NCBI GenBank assembly: GCA_028023455.1
Contig: JAQFVV010012970.1
Coordinates: forward strand, 60,001-124,000
DNA from: Epiperipatus broadwayi
Lineage: Eukaryota > Onychophora > Udeonychophora > Euonychophora > Peripatidae
Direction: 5' to 3'
Length of the DNA: 64,000 nt
The notes beneath the pieces are model-generated. The model saw only the letters and a program-made list of their open reading frames with translations, searched no databases and had not been told where the DNA came from. Within the stretch, counting starts at the first letter, position 1. Each line of letters starts with the position of its first letter. A program made the position numbers and the translations under genes. This document shows, in pieces, positions 1 to 11,922 of the stretch.

Positions 1-1900
1 TTTTGATTAAAAAAATCAGTATTTTAAAACTACATGAATTTACAAATTTAAAAGCAAAAAATTAAGGAAATATTAATAGATGGCTTATAAGTGCAATTTT
101 AAAAAAAATACAGTTACAGCATTTTTTCTGGATTTCTGTGAATTCCTCCATGATAGTGTGAATAGAAGTTAAGTGAAAAAATGTTTTTATATTTACCTTC
201 TCTTTTTTACATTTTATGGTCAGATATTTATGAGTGTTTTAGCTATTATTGTGCATATGTATTTTGAAATACAAAAGATTTTATTTCTTAATCAAAATTA
301 TAAGTAAATTGTGCTAAGGCTTATACAAATAGATTTATGAATTTTGTCTAACTGCAGTGATAATAGAACACTGAAATATAGTGGAGAGATTGCTAGCAAC
401 ATGGCAATTAAATCACAAAATATCTTATGAGAGACAGAAAATATTAAAGTTTATGTACATCTCTAAAATACTGAGGTATTAGAGTAAATTGTGATAAGTG
501 TATAACAGATGATGGCGAATCGCCACCCATGATACTCAAATGTTCGTTTTTAAACCATATTGTTTAGTTATCTCTTCTAACACACACACAAACATAACAT
601 ATATACTTTTTTTTTTCATTGGTCGTCAGATTAGAAAATATTAATATACATGAAGATTATTTATAACTTTATTACCATTCTTGCTATTAAACTTTTAATA
701 ATATAATTAAAAATTCTCACACAATTATTGTTAATATTTTTTATTATTTTATATTGGAGAAATTAATTAAATATTTATTTTTATGCATTATATAATTTAA
801 AAATAATTGGAAAAAGCTGAAGTAATTAAAGAAAACTTTAGGAGAAATATATGTGAAGAAAAAAAAAAAGAAGTTATCATCATATATTTTAAATTTAAAA
901 TCTTTAACTATATTTACGTATTTTTCACCATATGTGTACTGCTCACAGGTGTTGCTTTAAAGCTAACAAAGTACTTTCCCCCTTACTAATAGTTTATTTT
1001 GTATAATTTATAAATAAAAATATTGATTATTTTTATTTTACAAAATACTCTGCTATACATTGAAAGAACCCTATGAGTTTAACTACAAGTTTATTAATTT
1101 TTAAAATATTATCGAATTTGAAGCAAGAAAACCTTTAACAAATTGATATATTTTAAATTTATTATTAAATATCAAAACTAGTGTGTAAGAATATATCTGT
1201 ATAGTAACTGAATGGACTTTTCCTGATATGTAAATAAATTGGTGATGTAATCACAATGAATAACGGAGTATATCTTTGTTCTTTGTACCTATACATACCT
1301 CATGCACATTGATTTCATTCTTAGGAGAGAGGTTAAGAGCCAACTAAGTATTACCTATATACCTAACCTATCACAACCATGTCGCATTTCATTTCCGTTA
1401 TTGAGTTTAGAACCCATAGAGATTCTGCATGAGCATCTAATTCAGGTTATATTAGTATCACTTGATATATAGATAGGCGTAAACATGTATATGTATTTGG
1501 TAATAAGTGTGGTGGTGAAATTATTTGTAAATGAATAAAATATTCATAAATATGTGAGCAGATATGACTAATTGAAACTTGACTATAGAAAAACATACCA
1601 AGAATCATAATTTAACATTTGAATAAATTTAATAATTTTATTTATAGCGATTGATATTTTAACAAAGAAAAGTCAATTCAAAGTTATAAAACTTTTAATT
1701 AGACGTTTATGATTATTCTTTATTTATAATTGATCTCAAAAATTATCCCAAACCCTGATTCCACAAAGAATAGCTACTCGATGTCCCTATTAACATAAAT
1801 AAGATTTGTACTATATATAAGATTACCATAATCATTTTTACTTTCTAAAATTATTATTTGAAACTCTTAATTCATTTATTTTAACTAATTTATTATCTTA
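1..1900. other. Unassigned AT-rich DNA
   Basis: No coding region, RNA gene or repeat that I can name. The 60-codon frame at 807-989 is lysine/isoleucine/tyrosine rich, as expected of random AT-rich sequence, and I do not call it a gene. A 9-bp inverted pair (AATAACGGA at about 1,259 and TCCGTTATT at about 1,394) encloses about 135 bp and could be the tips of a very small MITE, but this is weak. Confidence 0.5.
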
Positions 1901-1904
1901 GATT

Positions 1905-2935
1905 TCTATATGCTATCCATACCATTGAAAAGCTGATAATGGAATACCCAAATCCTTTATTGATGCCACTATTATTATCATGACCATGTGGACTTTCAGT
2001 CATGTATAAAACATTGTCCATTTAAACACAGGAAGGATATGGGCTAAATCTGCACCTATCAATAAAAGCTTGTTAGAGCTATTGGTATGCTCCCTATATT
2101 ATTATTATATATATATAGTAAATAAATATTTGCTCTTAATTTTTACATTTTTTAGCCAAATAAGTAATAAAACTGCAAAATAAATAACTGCTCACCAGGG
2201 TGGCATAGCTAGAAATCTTTGGCCCTATATAAAATTTCATAAGACAGACATTCAAGATCTCTTCAGCTACTCACTGTATGTCATACAACCAATACCCATG
2301 ACCACACATATGTGAAAAAGATAAATGATTTCCAATATTTTTTACATGGGTGTGGTCATGTATATCAGTTGTATGAGATAGAGATGATAGCTAAAGGGAG
2401 CATGAATGTCAGTGTTCAAATCCTCTATAATTATATCTAAACTCCAAGTATATGTATTATTCTTGTATTGTAATATTACAGATTTAGCCTTTATCCTTCC
2501 TATGTGTATTTAAATGGACAAAGTTTTTATACATGACTGAAAGTCCACATGGTCATGATAATAATATTGGCATCGATAAAGAATTTGGCCATTCCATTAT
2601 CAGCTTTTCAATGGAATGGATGGCTGAAGAGATGGAGGGTGGAGTAGATTGAACCCTATCCATTAAAGTTTGAAAATTTTCTATCTTAATACAACCCGAG
2701 TTACTTAATATATATGTATGTAGAAGATAATGATCTGGACTGACTTATGAGTGATGGTTCAGCATGAAATACATCTTATTATCGATCATTTATCTTTTTC
2801 ACATGTGTGTGATCATGTGTACTAATTGTATGAGATAGAATGGATAGCTGAAGGGAGCTTAATGTGTTCAAAATTCCATAGAATTACATCTAAAGTCCAA
2901 GTATATGAATTATGCTTGTATTGAAATACAACATA
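1905..2935. repeat. Family F3 repeat cluster with inverted and direct units
   Basis: A segment at about 1,912-2,055 returns as its reverse complement at about 2,470-2,620; the block around CATGACCATGTGGACTTTCA is nearly identical in both. A second unit, around TCATTTATCTTTTTCACATG, is present inverted at about 2,310-2,340 and forward at about 2,780-2,806. A block starting GTTCAAAT at 2,415 is repeated directly near 2,868. The same unit recurs at 9.85-10.02, 17.4-17.65 and 27.0-27.7 kb. This is probably a non-autonomous fold-back or composite SINE/MITE. The 70-codon minus-strand frame at 2,822-3,034 lies partly inside it and is not a gene. Confidence 0.7.
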
Positions 2936-3345
2936 TACTCTAATCAGTTTTTGAATATATGTACAACAAAAGGGTCTTGAAGATCTTGAACACATCATAT
3001 CAGATGTTTTGTCTAATGCAGGAATCTCTTCCATTTCTTCAAGAAAATATGTTCAAATTAGAAATGCATTTTTAACTTCAACAGTGAAATAATCAGATTC
3101 CACTTTCAAGAGCTTTCATATTTAGAGGTAATCATGCATTTTAATGTAAATATTTGTCACTATGTCTGTGGATTGATTGGAATAATGTTATATCTACAAG
3201 ATTATCTGAGAAAGTACCTGCTTGGATGAAGTGCATCATGGTGAGATAGTTAGTTGTTTATGACTGCATTTGCACTGATATGGATAAATAGCTATTTCTT
3301 TTGAGGCTTTATTAAGCAAGAATTTGAATTGACATATTGCTTATT

Positions 3346-3652
3346 CATCATCAACCATTATCAATCCACTGCAGGATGAAGGTCTCACCAAGTTTAATCC
3401 ATCTTCTCCGATCTTTAGCTTCTCTTCTCCACATCACCCCTGCACACTTTCTTATTTCATCCATTCATCTCACATGTGGTCTCTTTCTGGGTATTTTACA
3501 GTCTTGGAATCCAGTTTAAAATTTCAATTGTCCATCTATTACCATTTCTTCTAGCAATATGTCCAGCCCAACTCCACTTCAATCTTTTAATTTTTTCAAT
3601 GAGGTCAGTAACTCCTGTTTGTTCTCTTACCCAATTATTGCTTATGAATAGG
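3346..3652 (-). pseudogene. LINE-A copy 1: 3' end of an RTE-type non-LTR retrotransposon ORF
   Basis: Read on the minus strand, the translation gives the C-terminus of a LINE ORF2: LKWSWAGHIARRNGNRWT, then (after a frameshift) KRPHV-R-stop-MDEIRKCAG and GETFILQWIDNG-stop. The order WAGHIAR / NRW / RP..R..DEIKKFAG / GEAF..QW is typical of the arthropod proteins annotated as RTE-clade endonuclease-reverse transcriptases. The 3' end carries a TGATGA-like tail (ATTCATCATCAACC on the plus strand). Only about 100 codons remain, so the copy is 5' truncated and dead. The forward frames at 3,337-3,519 and 3,476-3,679 are antisense shadows. RTE assignment is from memory of the family. Confidence 0.8.
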
Positions 3653-3713
3653 GTTTATTTATTTGAAATTGATTTCTAGACTAGCTTTTATCATTTAATT
3701 ATATATATATATA

Positions 3714-6700
3714 TTCTAACCTCCTCCACCGTAACCTCCCTCTCTTGCTCCATAATAATATATAACATAACAACAAGATTCCAAGAGTATACTAATTATT
3801 CCGGATTTTCGTTACTTATTTATTTCCGGTCAATAACAATTAATATTAATAATAATTCCGGGTTCTTCAGCTCAGTCTATTAAACATATTACCATTATGA
3901 TTTAAATAAAATAATTACTAGCTCAGAATTTTATAAAATCTAGTCGTGTCTATGAAATAAATCAACACAAATATCTTTTATTATTCCCATGAGACCTGGA
4001 GCAATGACAAAGGTACAAGACGAAGTATCATTGAGATACTATCCCAATGGCATACGAACACTATCATAAATAATTGACTAATAGCATTCTTACGACTTTT
4101 AAAACGTTTATCATATCTTAATATTTTTAAAACAAAATCTAGCTCACATAAAATAAATTAATTAAATAAAATAGAATTAAATTGATCTAATCATGTCAAA
4201 TAAAATAGATAAATCAATAAGTAAACAAATAATTAAATCAAATCTCAGGTTTATAAATTGTAATTAAAACTGATTTTATATTGCCATAGCCAACTATGAT
4301 AAGGGAATTTTATGTCATAGTTCACTACGTAATAAATAACTAATTAATAATAACAATGACAATTATAGAGTAATACAATCCTCTTTTCTTTCTAGATGTA
4401 TTAAATATTTTCGTGGTAATATTTATCAATCCGATAATCAAAAGTTTTGTGGTAACGTTCGCATATATTTTACTTAAGTATTGTGGCAATCAAGTTATGA
4501 CCATATCCGTTCTAATTATACTTCTTTCATTTCATTATGTAAATAAAATAAAATAAATTATTAAAATTTCTAATGTTTATTTATTTTGTGCAAAATCTTA
4601 AATATGTTTAATTATAAACGTGCGTTGTGATTTCATGCATTTCATGTGTAGGAAAAACAACAACCAAGACACAAAGCTACTAATAAAATTTTATAACAAT
4701 TTATTAACATCATAACAAGTAACAATTTGTACATTATTTACAGCGGATATCCCTATTTACTTATTACAAACTCTTTTATTTCTACCCATTGATGTCTTAA
4801 CATTATTATTATCTAATTTTTATTTTACCCTTTTACCATTAATAATTACAAAAAAAAATATATTTCACAATATTATTATCTTTAGATACATGTTTTGAGC
4901 TTAGCTTAATACACAAACTTCTATCTATTAAAATTTTCTATTGACATTTATATCCTTATAATTGCAGGTTTATATTTCTATAAAATCTTTACTTTTATGT
5001 AAAATTATACAAAATTACAAAAATTCTAATTATATTCTTGTTAGTATGGAATCCTACAGAATTTAATCCTTATGACAGTTTGATGTTCAGTTTTATCATC
5101 GATCATATAATAATTATCAGTCAAATTATTGATCCTATCCCAAGCTTTATATAGCAATTATCGTCATCCACACACCATATACAAATACACATTTTTTGTT
5201 ATACCTTTTAAATCATTTCGTCACACAATTGTACAATCTCTTCTATTAAAATATCACGTGCAATATTACAAAACCCTATTATTGCTTTAAACTTAATTCT
5301 AAGGTTTTAAGTTCTTTTTTCTTTTAAATCACAAATTACATCATATGATTCTCCATCTTTTATAATACTTATACTTTCACTTTGGACTTATACAATTCTA
5401 CTTACTCTAGTAAACAACTATTCTTACCTAACTACTATCTAGCTTCCTTTCTATCTTATGTATCATTTCTATAAAATTATCTCCCTGACGATGTATTTTC
5501 ATGAAATCAAGATAGCGAAGATATAGATGCATTGGATCAAAATAAACAAGATATTATCCTTTATACAAACTTCGACAATCATGGCACAGTGAATTTATGG
5601 ACGCCATAGAGGAGTGACTTTTATCTGTCTATCTGCCTCTAATATTGGAAGGATGCTAAAGCTATTTCTTCAGCTTCATCACATCAGAAAGTTTCAAAGA
5701 TATGTAAAGACACTGTCCAGAATACATGTGTGCTCAGTTATAGGGCTAGGTTATCTATACCGTAGTCACACAAATTATTATGATCTCCATATTTCATTCC
5801 TGATAGTTCAATAAAACATCCTCTTGGTTTCCTTTGACATCAGTACTCCCAAGTCACTATCTGATTGATTTCTTCAGATTCATCTCTACATTACATCGAC
5901 AAATTCTCTGTTAACTTTGCTAATAATAATAAAATTCATTTTTAATATAACTATACAGCTATTCTTAAGAAAATTCTTTACTATACTTCTCGTACATTTC
6001 TATCTTTATTGTTCTAAACTATTTGAATATTTTCAATATAAAATTCAAAAGAATCACATAATTAATATGTTACTTATTATTAATCATTTTAAATTATTTA
6101 TTGCATGCACATTTTAAAGTTTTACTACTCTCTCAAATATGTTTGATGTTGGATAAATGTGTACTTATAACTTTTAACATCGTTCATACCTCATTCATTA
6201 ATAGATGACCTATAAAAAAAATTACATTACATATTACCAATAATATTAAAATTACCAACGATCTCTATCCTCTGGATCGTATTTGTAAACTTCTCCATTC
6301 CAGGACTTCTGGTAGGTATTCACAATTTTCCATACACATATTTTTATTTATTAATATTTCTCTCATTCCATTAGCTCATATTTTAAATATAACTATTATA
6401 AAATTTATGTTTATATGTTTCCCTAAGCTAATTCAATTTTATACTTTAAATACAATAAAAAAAAATATTAAAATTATATTTACGATACATCTTTTGTTGC
6501 ACTCGCTTGGAAAATCGTTCCTGGCAAAGCTAAATAAAAAAAAATATACTTTATTTTCTGCAGTCCTTTAATGTTCTATTTTAAAATTTTAATTATGTTT
6601 ATTAATTCTTCTTAGACGATGATCTTTAGTTTTCTTCATATTCTCCCACTTATTCTTGAGATCTCCATTACATAGTCTGCTAGCTTTTTCCCCCGCGCGC

Positions 6701-8330
6701 TTGGTTTTCCCTCGATGCATCTTGCACTTTATTTTAGCAAATTCAATAAATTTTTCTTTATTTTCCATGGATCCATTTTCTCCTTTAGTGATTAATTTTA
6801 TATCTGTTTAAATAATATTTCTTCCATTTTAATATCTTTTCCTCTTTTCTATGATAAGATAAAATCTAGTTTCCTTTTAGTAAATTCATATAGCACTTTA
6901 TACAGGACTATGGCTTTTCTTCTGCTTTTTACTTTTGGAAATTATATTTTTAAATAATGTTTTTCTTTAATATAACATATTTTTCTTCCTCATTCTCTTT
7001 ATATTTATTTGAACACATAATATGATTTTTCTCATAGAGAAATATGACTTAGTTTTAAGCATTTATAAAACAAATGTTCGTCATAAGATTTTCTCAATAG
7101 TAAATACTTTCTTTCTTATATTTTCACACAGCGTCTTCTTTGTATTCTTTAAAGTTATAGGACTTAGTTTCTGGTTGAGCACGAATAACATAAAACTTAT
7201 ACAATTTTCATTCATTTTTCTTTTAATAATTATTTCAATTATTATTTTTGGTATTTCCATCTTTACTGTAGTATGAATGGTCAAATTTGAATAAATCCAC
7301 CGGTAAGATCACGTAAAAATTAGCAATTCATCTTTCTGGATACAAATTATATTATCTGTTAAAGACTAACTTTAGAATAATTATTAATTTATAAATTTAA
7401 ACTACTTTTTTCAGCTTTGATGTTACAAGCAATTCAAAAAGGTTACCGTCCTCTTCAACTTTCACATTCCGTCTCCCGCTTCTGTCTATCTTAGATTTTT
7501 TTCTTGCCAATTTAAATCCGTTGATTGGTCAATATTTGTTTTTAGCGCGAACAATATTAGTCATTCTATTTTGGGATAATAAACTGTACTTTTAAATAAA
7601 TATTTATGACGTAATGTCTGGAATATTATTTTAACTTAATATTATTAAATTAAATCATATCTTGATAAACTTATTTTTTGATCTTTAAAATAATTATTAA
7701 GACAATATATAACATTTTTAACTTTTAATTTTAATGATGGATGGCAATTATATCTAGTTTTTAAATTCACAAACTTTATTATTATCTACCAAGTGTGTGT
7801 GTGCGTGAAGGCATTTAATATACGATCACGTGTCTATCTACTTTATAAAATAATAAATTTTTATTTATGTCTCGGTTTAAATCACCAAAACTAATGTACT
7901 TTATAAAATTTTGGAAAATAAATTGAAACTTATAGAACCAAATATAACTCTCACCATCCTAAAGTTTATTAATAAAAAAAAATATATCCTATTAATTTTG
8001 ACTAACTATAAAATTATATTTCATTTATTTAATCTATTAATTCTGAAACTATTATTTTAAAATTATTACAATAATTTTAACTATCTATAGCTGTGTTATT
8101 TTGTATGGCCAGCTTTCACAACCATAAGCAATGATATTAAAACTTTATTTAACTGTTTACTTTTTAAAATACTTTATTACACTATGATCTATTAGGTATT
8201 TTAGCTTAAAATTGTATTACAAAACTATTATTACTTTTATATCACCTAAATATTACTTAAAATTTAAAATTTTTTTCATAATTGACCCTTCTATCCTACC
8301 TATGACCTACAGACAAGGGCACAATATATA
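3714..8330. repeat. Long dispersed repeat TAR, copy A (4.6 kb)
   Basis: This block is bounded on both sides by short (TA)n tracts (about 3,695 and 8,325) and is homologous end to end with 41,390-44,462. Shared anchors in the same order: GGGAATTTTATGTCATA (4,304; copy B 41,855), TTACAGYGGATATCC (about 4,740; 42,327), GTGTGTGTG plus flanks (7,795; 43,895), TATAGCTGT..TATTT (8,086; 44,206), and AGGGCACAATATATATATAT at the end. Copy A is about 1.5 kb longer in the middle, where a Myb/SANT-like relic sits at 6.6-6.8 kb on the minus strand. I see no terminal inverted repeats, long terminal repeats or target duplications, so the element class is unknown. Forward frames at 5,614, 5,917 and 7,022 are not convincing genes. 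Confidence 0.7.
6600..6790 (-). pseudogene. Myb/SANT-like DNA-binding domain relic inside TAR copy A
   Basis: The minus strand reads about 60 codons without a stop: basic helices with MENKEKFIEFAKIKCK, then KTKRAGEKASRLC, and finally NGDLKNKWENMKKTKDHRL. The last segment resembles the third helix of Myb/SANT-like DNA-binding domains (pattern LKxKWxNLKK) that accompany several DNA transposons and domesticated factors such as NAIF1. This stretch is also less AT-biased than its surroundings (it contains CCCCCGCGCGC on the plus strand), as expected of former coding sequence. About 300 bp away, minus-strand codons at about 6,250-6,315 read VNTYQKSWNGEVYKYDPED, possibly another remnant of the same protein set. 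No DDE catalytic region was recognised, so the transposon class is open. Confidence 0.45.
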
Positions 8331-8529
8331 TATATATCAGCTGTCTAAAATGGAAAAATAAAAAAGGAAGGTTTAACCCATAAGACTGTGCTGGTGCCAA
8401 AATGATATGAACTTCAAATAGTTTTTTATTCATGTAATATCTTATAGCTATGAATAATTATATAACTGTTATTTGTCTGAAAAATTAATTTTTTTTAGGC
8501 TATTTAGGATCTGGAGCAAATTTCAAAAT

Positions 8530-9125
8530 TTAAGCTGATTAAATTTAAGTCCCAAGTCATTGTTATAACAGACAGATACGATTACTATTCTGCCACAAAG
8601 TATTCGTATTCACACATATACAAGTATGGTGCTGTATTTTCATTGATATATTATACTATATTTATAAGTGTCAAATTTTATGCATTCACAACTTTGATAC
8701 CAGCTGATTTAGATAAATTTGTGAATGATTTTTATTAATCATTTACTATACTAGAGATTATCCCTATCAAGGATCTAAATTTCAAACATCACATAAAGAT
8801 TAATATATGTAATAACTCAACTTCTTCTCTGTATACATTTTTGAAACATGAATAGAGACATCTAAAAAAAAAATCCTAAGATGTGCATTTCATAATGGAA
8901 AGGCACTTTGGCCCCCAGTTATGACCCTTTACCCATGGCTTCGTCATTTGTTAAATATTTATCAATACCAAATTGTTATATTTCAATTTATTAGTGTCAA
9001 ACTTATTACCCTCATAACTTTGACACCAAATTCTGTAAATACACCGGTGTTATTAACCATTTATTGAATTAGAAATTATTTCTAACTCAGATACAAATTT
9101 CAAACCTCAAGTGAAAATGAACATA
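8530..9125 (+). repeat. Core/X repeat, tandem units
   Basis: Two related blocks begin GTGTCAAA at 8,668 and about 8,994. Both continue through CAACTTTGA or TAACTTTGA, TTATTAATCATTTA or TTATTAACCATTTA, and AATTTCAAAC. Between them (about 8,860-8,935) lies the inverted form of a core, ATGAAATGCA..TCTTAGG, that recurs at many places in the window. Block X also occurs at 11.3, 16.0, 24.9 and 50.0-50.3 kb. The family looks like a short interspersed repeat of about 330 bp with occasional tandem copies. Source element unknown. Confidence 0.6.
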
Positions 9126-9840
9126 TATTTTTTTTTAATTATTAATAATTTTAATCACATGTAAATGTCTTTTACTTCTGATTAAATATGTAACTTTTAT
9201 GATTATAAATACTTCATGGAACAATCATATTTGAATACATTACTATTAAAAATTGCAAGAAGATACTAAAGAAGCATTTTTGAATAAACATGCAAACCTC
9301 CTTGTATGTCCAATGTCAATTCATTTTGTCTGATAGAAGATATTCTCGTTCATCTGACCTTTGACAATATTTGGACATGATTATTCTGTGAAGTATTTGT
9401 TATTTTAATTATGTATAAACACATAGCATAACTCAGTCTCATTTTTCTACATGACTAATTTTTTTTTTTTTTAAGATATATCTATAAATAACAAATCCCT
9501 AATAAAAGGTATTCACAATTTTTGAAATATTGGCAAGTTTTTCTTGCAAAAATAAATTGAAAACATAAATGAATAATGGAATGATTTTATTGCAAAGTTT
9601 TTACGAAGTTTGAATCTTGGAAATGACAGAATTGGGCCACAATGCATAAATATTGAGATCCAGCTCTGTCTTGACTCTTTCATCACACCAAAGCAGGCAA
9701 AGTATTACATTAATGATACTATATGATATATATCATTTATTTTACAATGTGATTAGACAAATTTAAACTGAATTTAATTTTTAATTTTGCGATTATTATT
9801 TTTATAATAAATAAAGGAATTTGAACTTAGAAATTGTAGT
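9126..9840. other. Unassigned AT-rich DNA
   Basis: Nothing recognised. It contains a poly-T run near 9,460 but no open frame, tRNA-like fold or repeat shared with the rest of the window that I could find. Confidence 0.4.
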
Positions 9841-9844
9841 CTAT

Positions 9845-10025
9845 ATCCATCCCCCACTCTATCTCAAATAACCGATATACATGATCACACTCATGTGAAA
9901 AAGATAAATTATCCTCAATAATGGTATTTTGTGCAGAATCAGCATGGGTTGTTTGAGATGAAGTGAAGGATGAATATAGACTAAAAATTCTAAGTTCAAG
10001 TCTCAATTTACTATAGTAACATTCA
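9845..10025 (-). repeat. Family F3 fragment (inverted)
   Basis: The plus strand shows the complement of the F3 unit: CATCCCCCACTCTATCTCAA, then CATGATCACACTCATGTGAA, and further on AAAGATAAATTATCCTCAAT. This matches the reverse complement of 2,740-2,860 in order. The 90-codon minus-strand frame at 9,827-10,099 covers this repeat and is not a gene. Confidence 0.6.
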
Positions 10026-10457
10026 GTATACTGAATGAATATATTATTTTGATATAAAATTAACTTTATTTGTAGCAAATTATATACAAGTATTAACATA
10101 ATACGAGAGAATAAATTTAAATTACAATAACATATGATTATTATTTTCGTTCATTTACGTTGTGTTGAGTTTTATTATAAAGCGTTTGGAATCACTAATA
10201 CAACGAAGCTCAACCTATGAAATACGTACCACGATAACGCGATGGACTTGCAGATAATACGTGAAATCTAGACTATTTTTGAACAATTATATTTAAATAA
10301 TTTATTTAAATCATGTATATTTTTGGTTTTGGAGAAAGAATGATTTTATTGAAATTACAATTACATTTTTAAATGTCATTTTGTATTCCATATTTATACA
10401 AAAAGAGACTTTCAACAATGTTATATTTAAAAAAGAAATATATAGCGAAATTAATAC

Positions 10458-10558
10458 TTTTTTTTTTTTCATGTGTCAAAGTGTTGACCGGGAAGCGAAC
10501 CCGGGCCAGCTGCTTGGAAGGCAGCTATGCTAACCACAAGGCCACCAACCCTTGACAA
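10458..10558 (-). mobile_element. tRNA-like SINE S1 (glycine-tRNA-like, anticodon TCC)
   Basis: The minus strand reads TTGTCAAG, a tRNA body, then a trailer with TGACACATG and 12 A. The body starts GGGTTGGTGGCCTTGTGG, has an anticodon arm GCTGC-CTTCCAA-GCAGC and a T arm CCGGG-TTCGCTT-CCCGG. A box and B box of a class-I pol III promoter are recognisable (B box GGTTCGCTTCC). The body closely resembles a metazoan tRNA-Gly(UCC), but the acceptor stem has a mismatch and a leader and A-tail are attached. It is flanked by a perfect 12-bp direct repeat, CGAAATTAATAC, at 10,446-10,457 and 10,559-10,570, so it was inserted by retroposition. Copies S2 and S3 share leader and trailer. An aberrant tRNA retropseudogene is the alternative, but the shared flanks argue for a SINE family. 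Confidence 0.88.
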
Positions 10559-10570
10559 CGAAATTAATAC

Positions 10571-11295
10571 CTGAGCTAATTTTTATATTAAAAACTAAGT
10601 TATATAGAACCTAATATTAAAAAATTATGTTTTGCAAAACAAGCTCAAGGTCCTTATTAAATTAATAAAAATTAAAATTTAATTAAAAAAATTTTATATA
10701 AAATTTTGTTTATTTATATGTAGTGTTTTTAATAATAATAGATATTTTATTTTTAATTAAATTAAATATTATATTTTGGCTGCCAAAAAATTAAAATAAA
10801 TATTTTTTATTTGCCTACGTATTTTTTTTTATGCCGAATTTTTTTATAAAGAGTAGTAATATAGAAAAATTTTGACATTCTTTGAGTGATATGTAGAACC
10901 AAAAAGATTGACTTCCCCTGCACTAATAAAGGTTTTATGGAAAATAAAGACTTTAGATTTTGAAAAACAAATTTGGGGAAAAAAATATACATTTTATATT
11001 GTTAAAACTTTATTCATTATGTTTTCATTTATCGTATTTTTTTTAAAAAAAATGAGGTGTTTTACATACTTTTATATATATAGGAAAATAAACCGAGGCT
11101 ACTAAGCAATAATGAATGTTGTTTAGCCAAGCGTAATAAAACTAAATATCTAGACATATTAATAATTTGTGTTTTATTTTTAAAATGATAAAAAAAATGC
11201 ATATAAAGTTAAATAAAAAAGGTCACGTTATGACTTAGTTTTATTATAATTGCATGACTGATTTTTTATTATTCATGGTTCTCTTTACAATTTAA
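10571..11295. other. Unassigned AT-rich DNA
   Basis: Very AT-rich, with poly-A/poly-T runs and no supported feature. The overlapping 60-65 codon frames at 10,807-10,992 (minus) and 10,908-11,105 (plus) have low-complexity compositions and are not called. Confidence 0.4.
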
Positions 11296-11299
11296 TTTA

Positions 11300-11460
11300 A
11301 TGGTGCCAAACTTCTGCGCTTATAAATTACAACTCCATTTTTCCTAGAAAAGTACTTTTTAATGGAACTTACTAATCATTTATTAGAGTAAAAATTATGT
11401 TATTTTTAGTCTGGATAAACAAGTTTAAACTTTCATTAAAGATTAATCTTTAATCTAGTA
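11300..11460 (+). repeat. Block X of the core/X repeat
   Basis: GTGCCAAACTT at about 11,301 is followed by CTTATAAATTACAAC, ACTAATCATTTATTAGAGT and AAACTTTCATTAAAGATTAA, matching the order of motifs in the 8.67 and 8.99 kb copies. No core half is visible next to it. Confidence 0.5.
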
Positions 11461-11583
11461 CTAAGTATAATCATAGAACTAAATTTGGATAGAGTTCTTT
11501 TGATAGAAATAACTTAATATTAAAAAAAAAAAAACACCCACCCCTTTGTATTTGAAAGGGAAGTGTTTAATAAATGCTTTTTA

Positions 11584-11922
11584 TTAGTTCTTACACCTAT
11601 GGATTTGAGACTTGGACACTTAAAACAAAAGCAATACAGATATTCCAGCCCACTCAACAAATTGAAGAGAGATGTGTATTGGGAATATTATAAAGGGGTT
11701 GAAAGTGGATGAGAAGCCAAAACACGTATTAATAACATGACTGAAAGAATTAAGCTGGATTGATGATAGATGGATAGTTGATGTTTTAAAATGGACCCCA
11801 AAATATTGTAAAAGATTTAAAAAGAGTTCATATGTGAGATTCATGGATGAAATAAAAAAGTTTATTCAAGTGGAGAGACTTTATACTGAATTAGATCAGT
11901 AATGGTTGAAAATGATGATAAT
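11584..11922 (+). pseudogene. LINE-A copy 2: 3' end, forward strand
   Basis: The translation starts TYGFETWTLKTKAIQIF, corresponding to the LTYGCETWTLTK motif just after the RTE reverse transcriptase. It continues through frameshifted remains of QR..ER.MLGI, and of NRW..L.W.P and RPHMR..MDEIKK (DGW, ML..NGPQN, RVHM, SWMK in shifting frames). It ends QWLKMMIMIK, that is, the tail encoded by GATGATAATGATTAAA. Several stops and frameshifts show it is dead. It lies tail to tail with LINE-A copy 3, about 95 bp away. The 74-codon minus frame at 11,620-11,844 is its antisense shadow. Confidence 0.75.

Noticed and set aside
8040-8140. YGCESW-like minus-strand peptide suggesting a LINE in TAR
   Set aside because: The neighbouring RT or post-RT blocks expected on either side are absent in both TAR copies and the position near the element end does not fit; probably chance.
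10470-10556. Functional nuclear tRNA-Gly gene
   Set aside because: The acceptor stem has a mismatch, a poly-A tail follows the trailer, and a 12-bp target duplication flanks it; a retroposed element explains all three.
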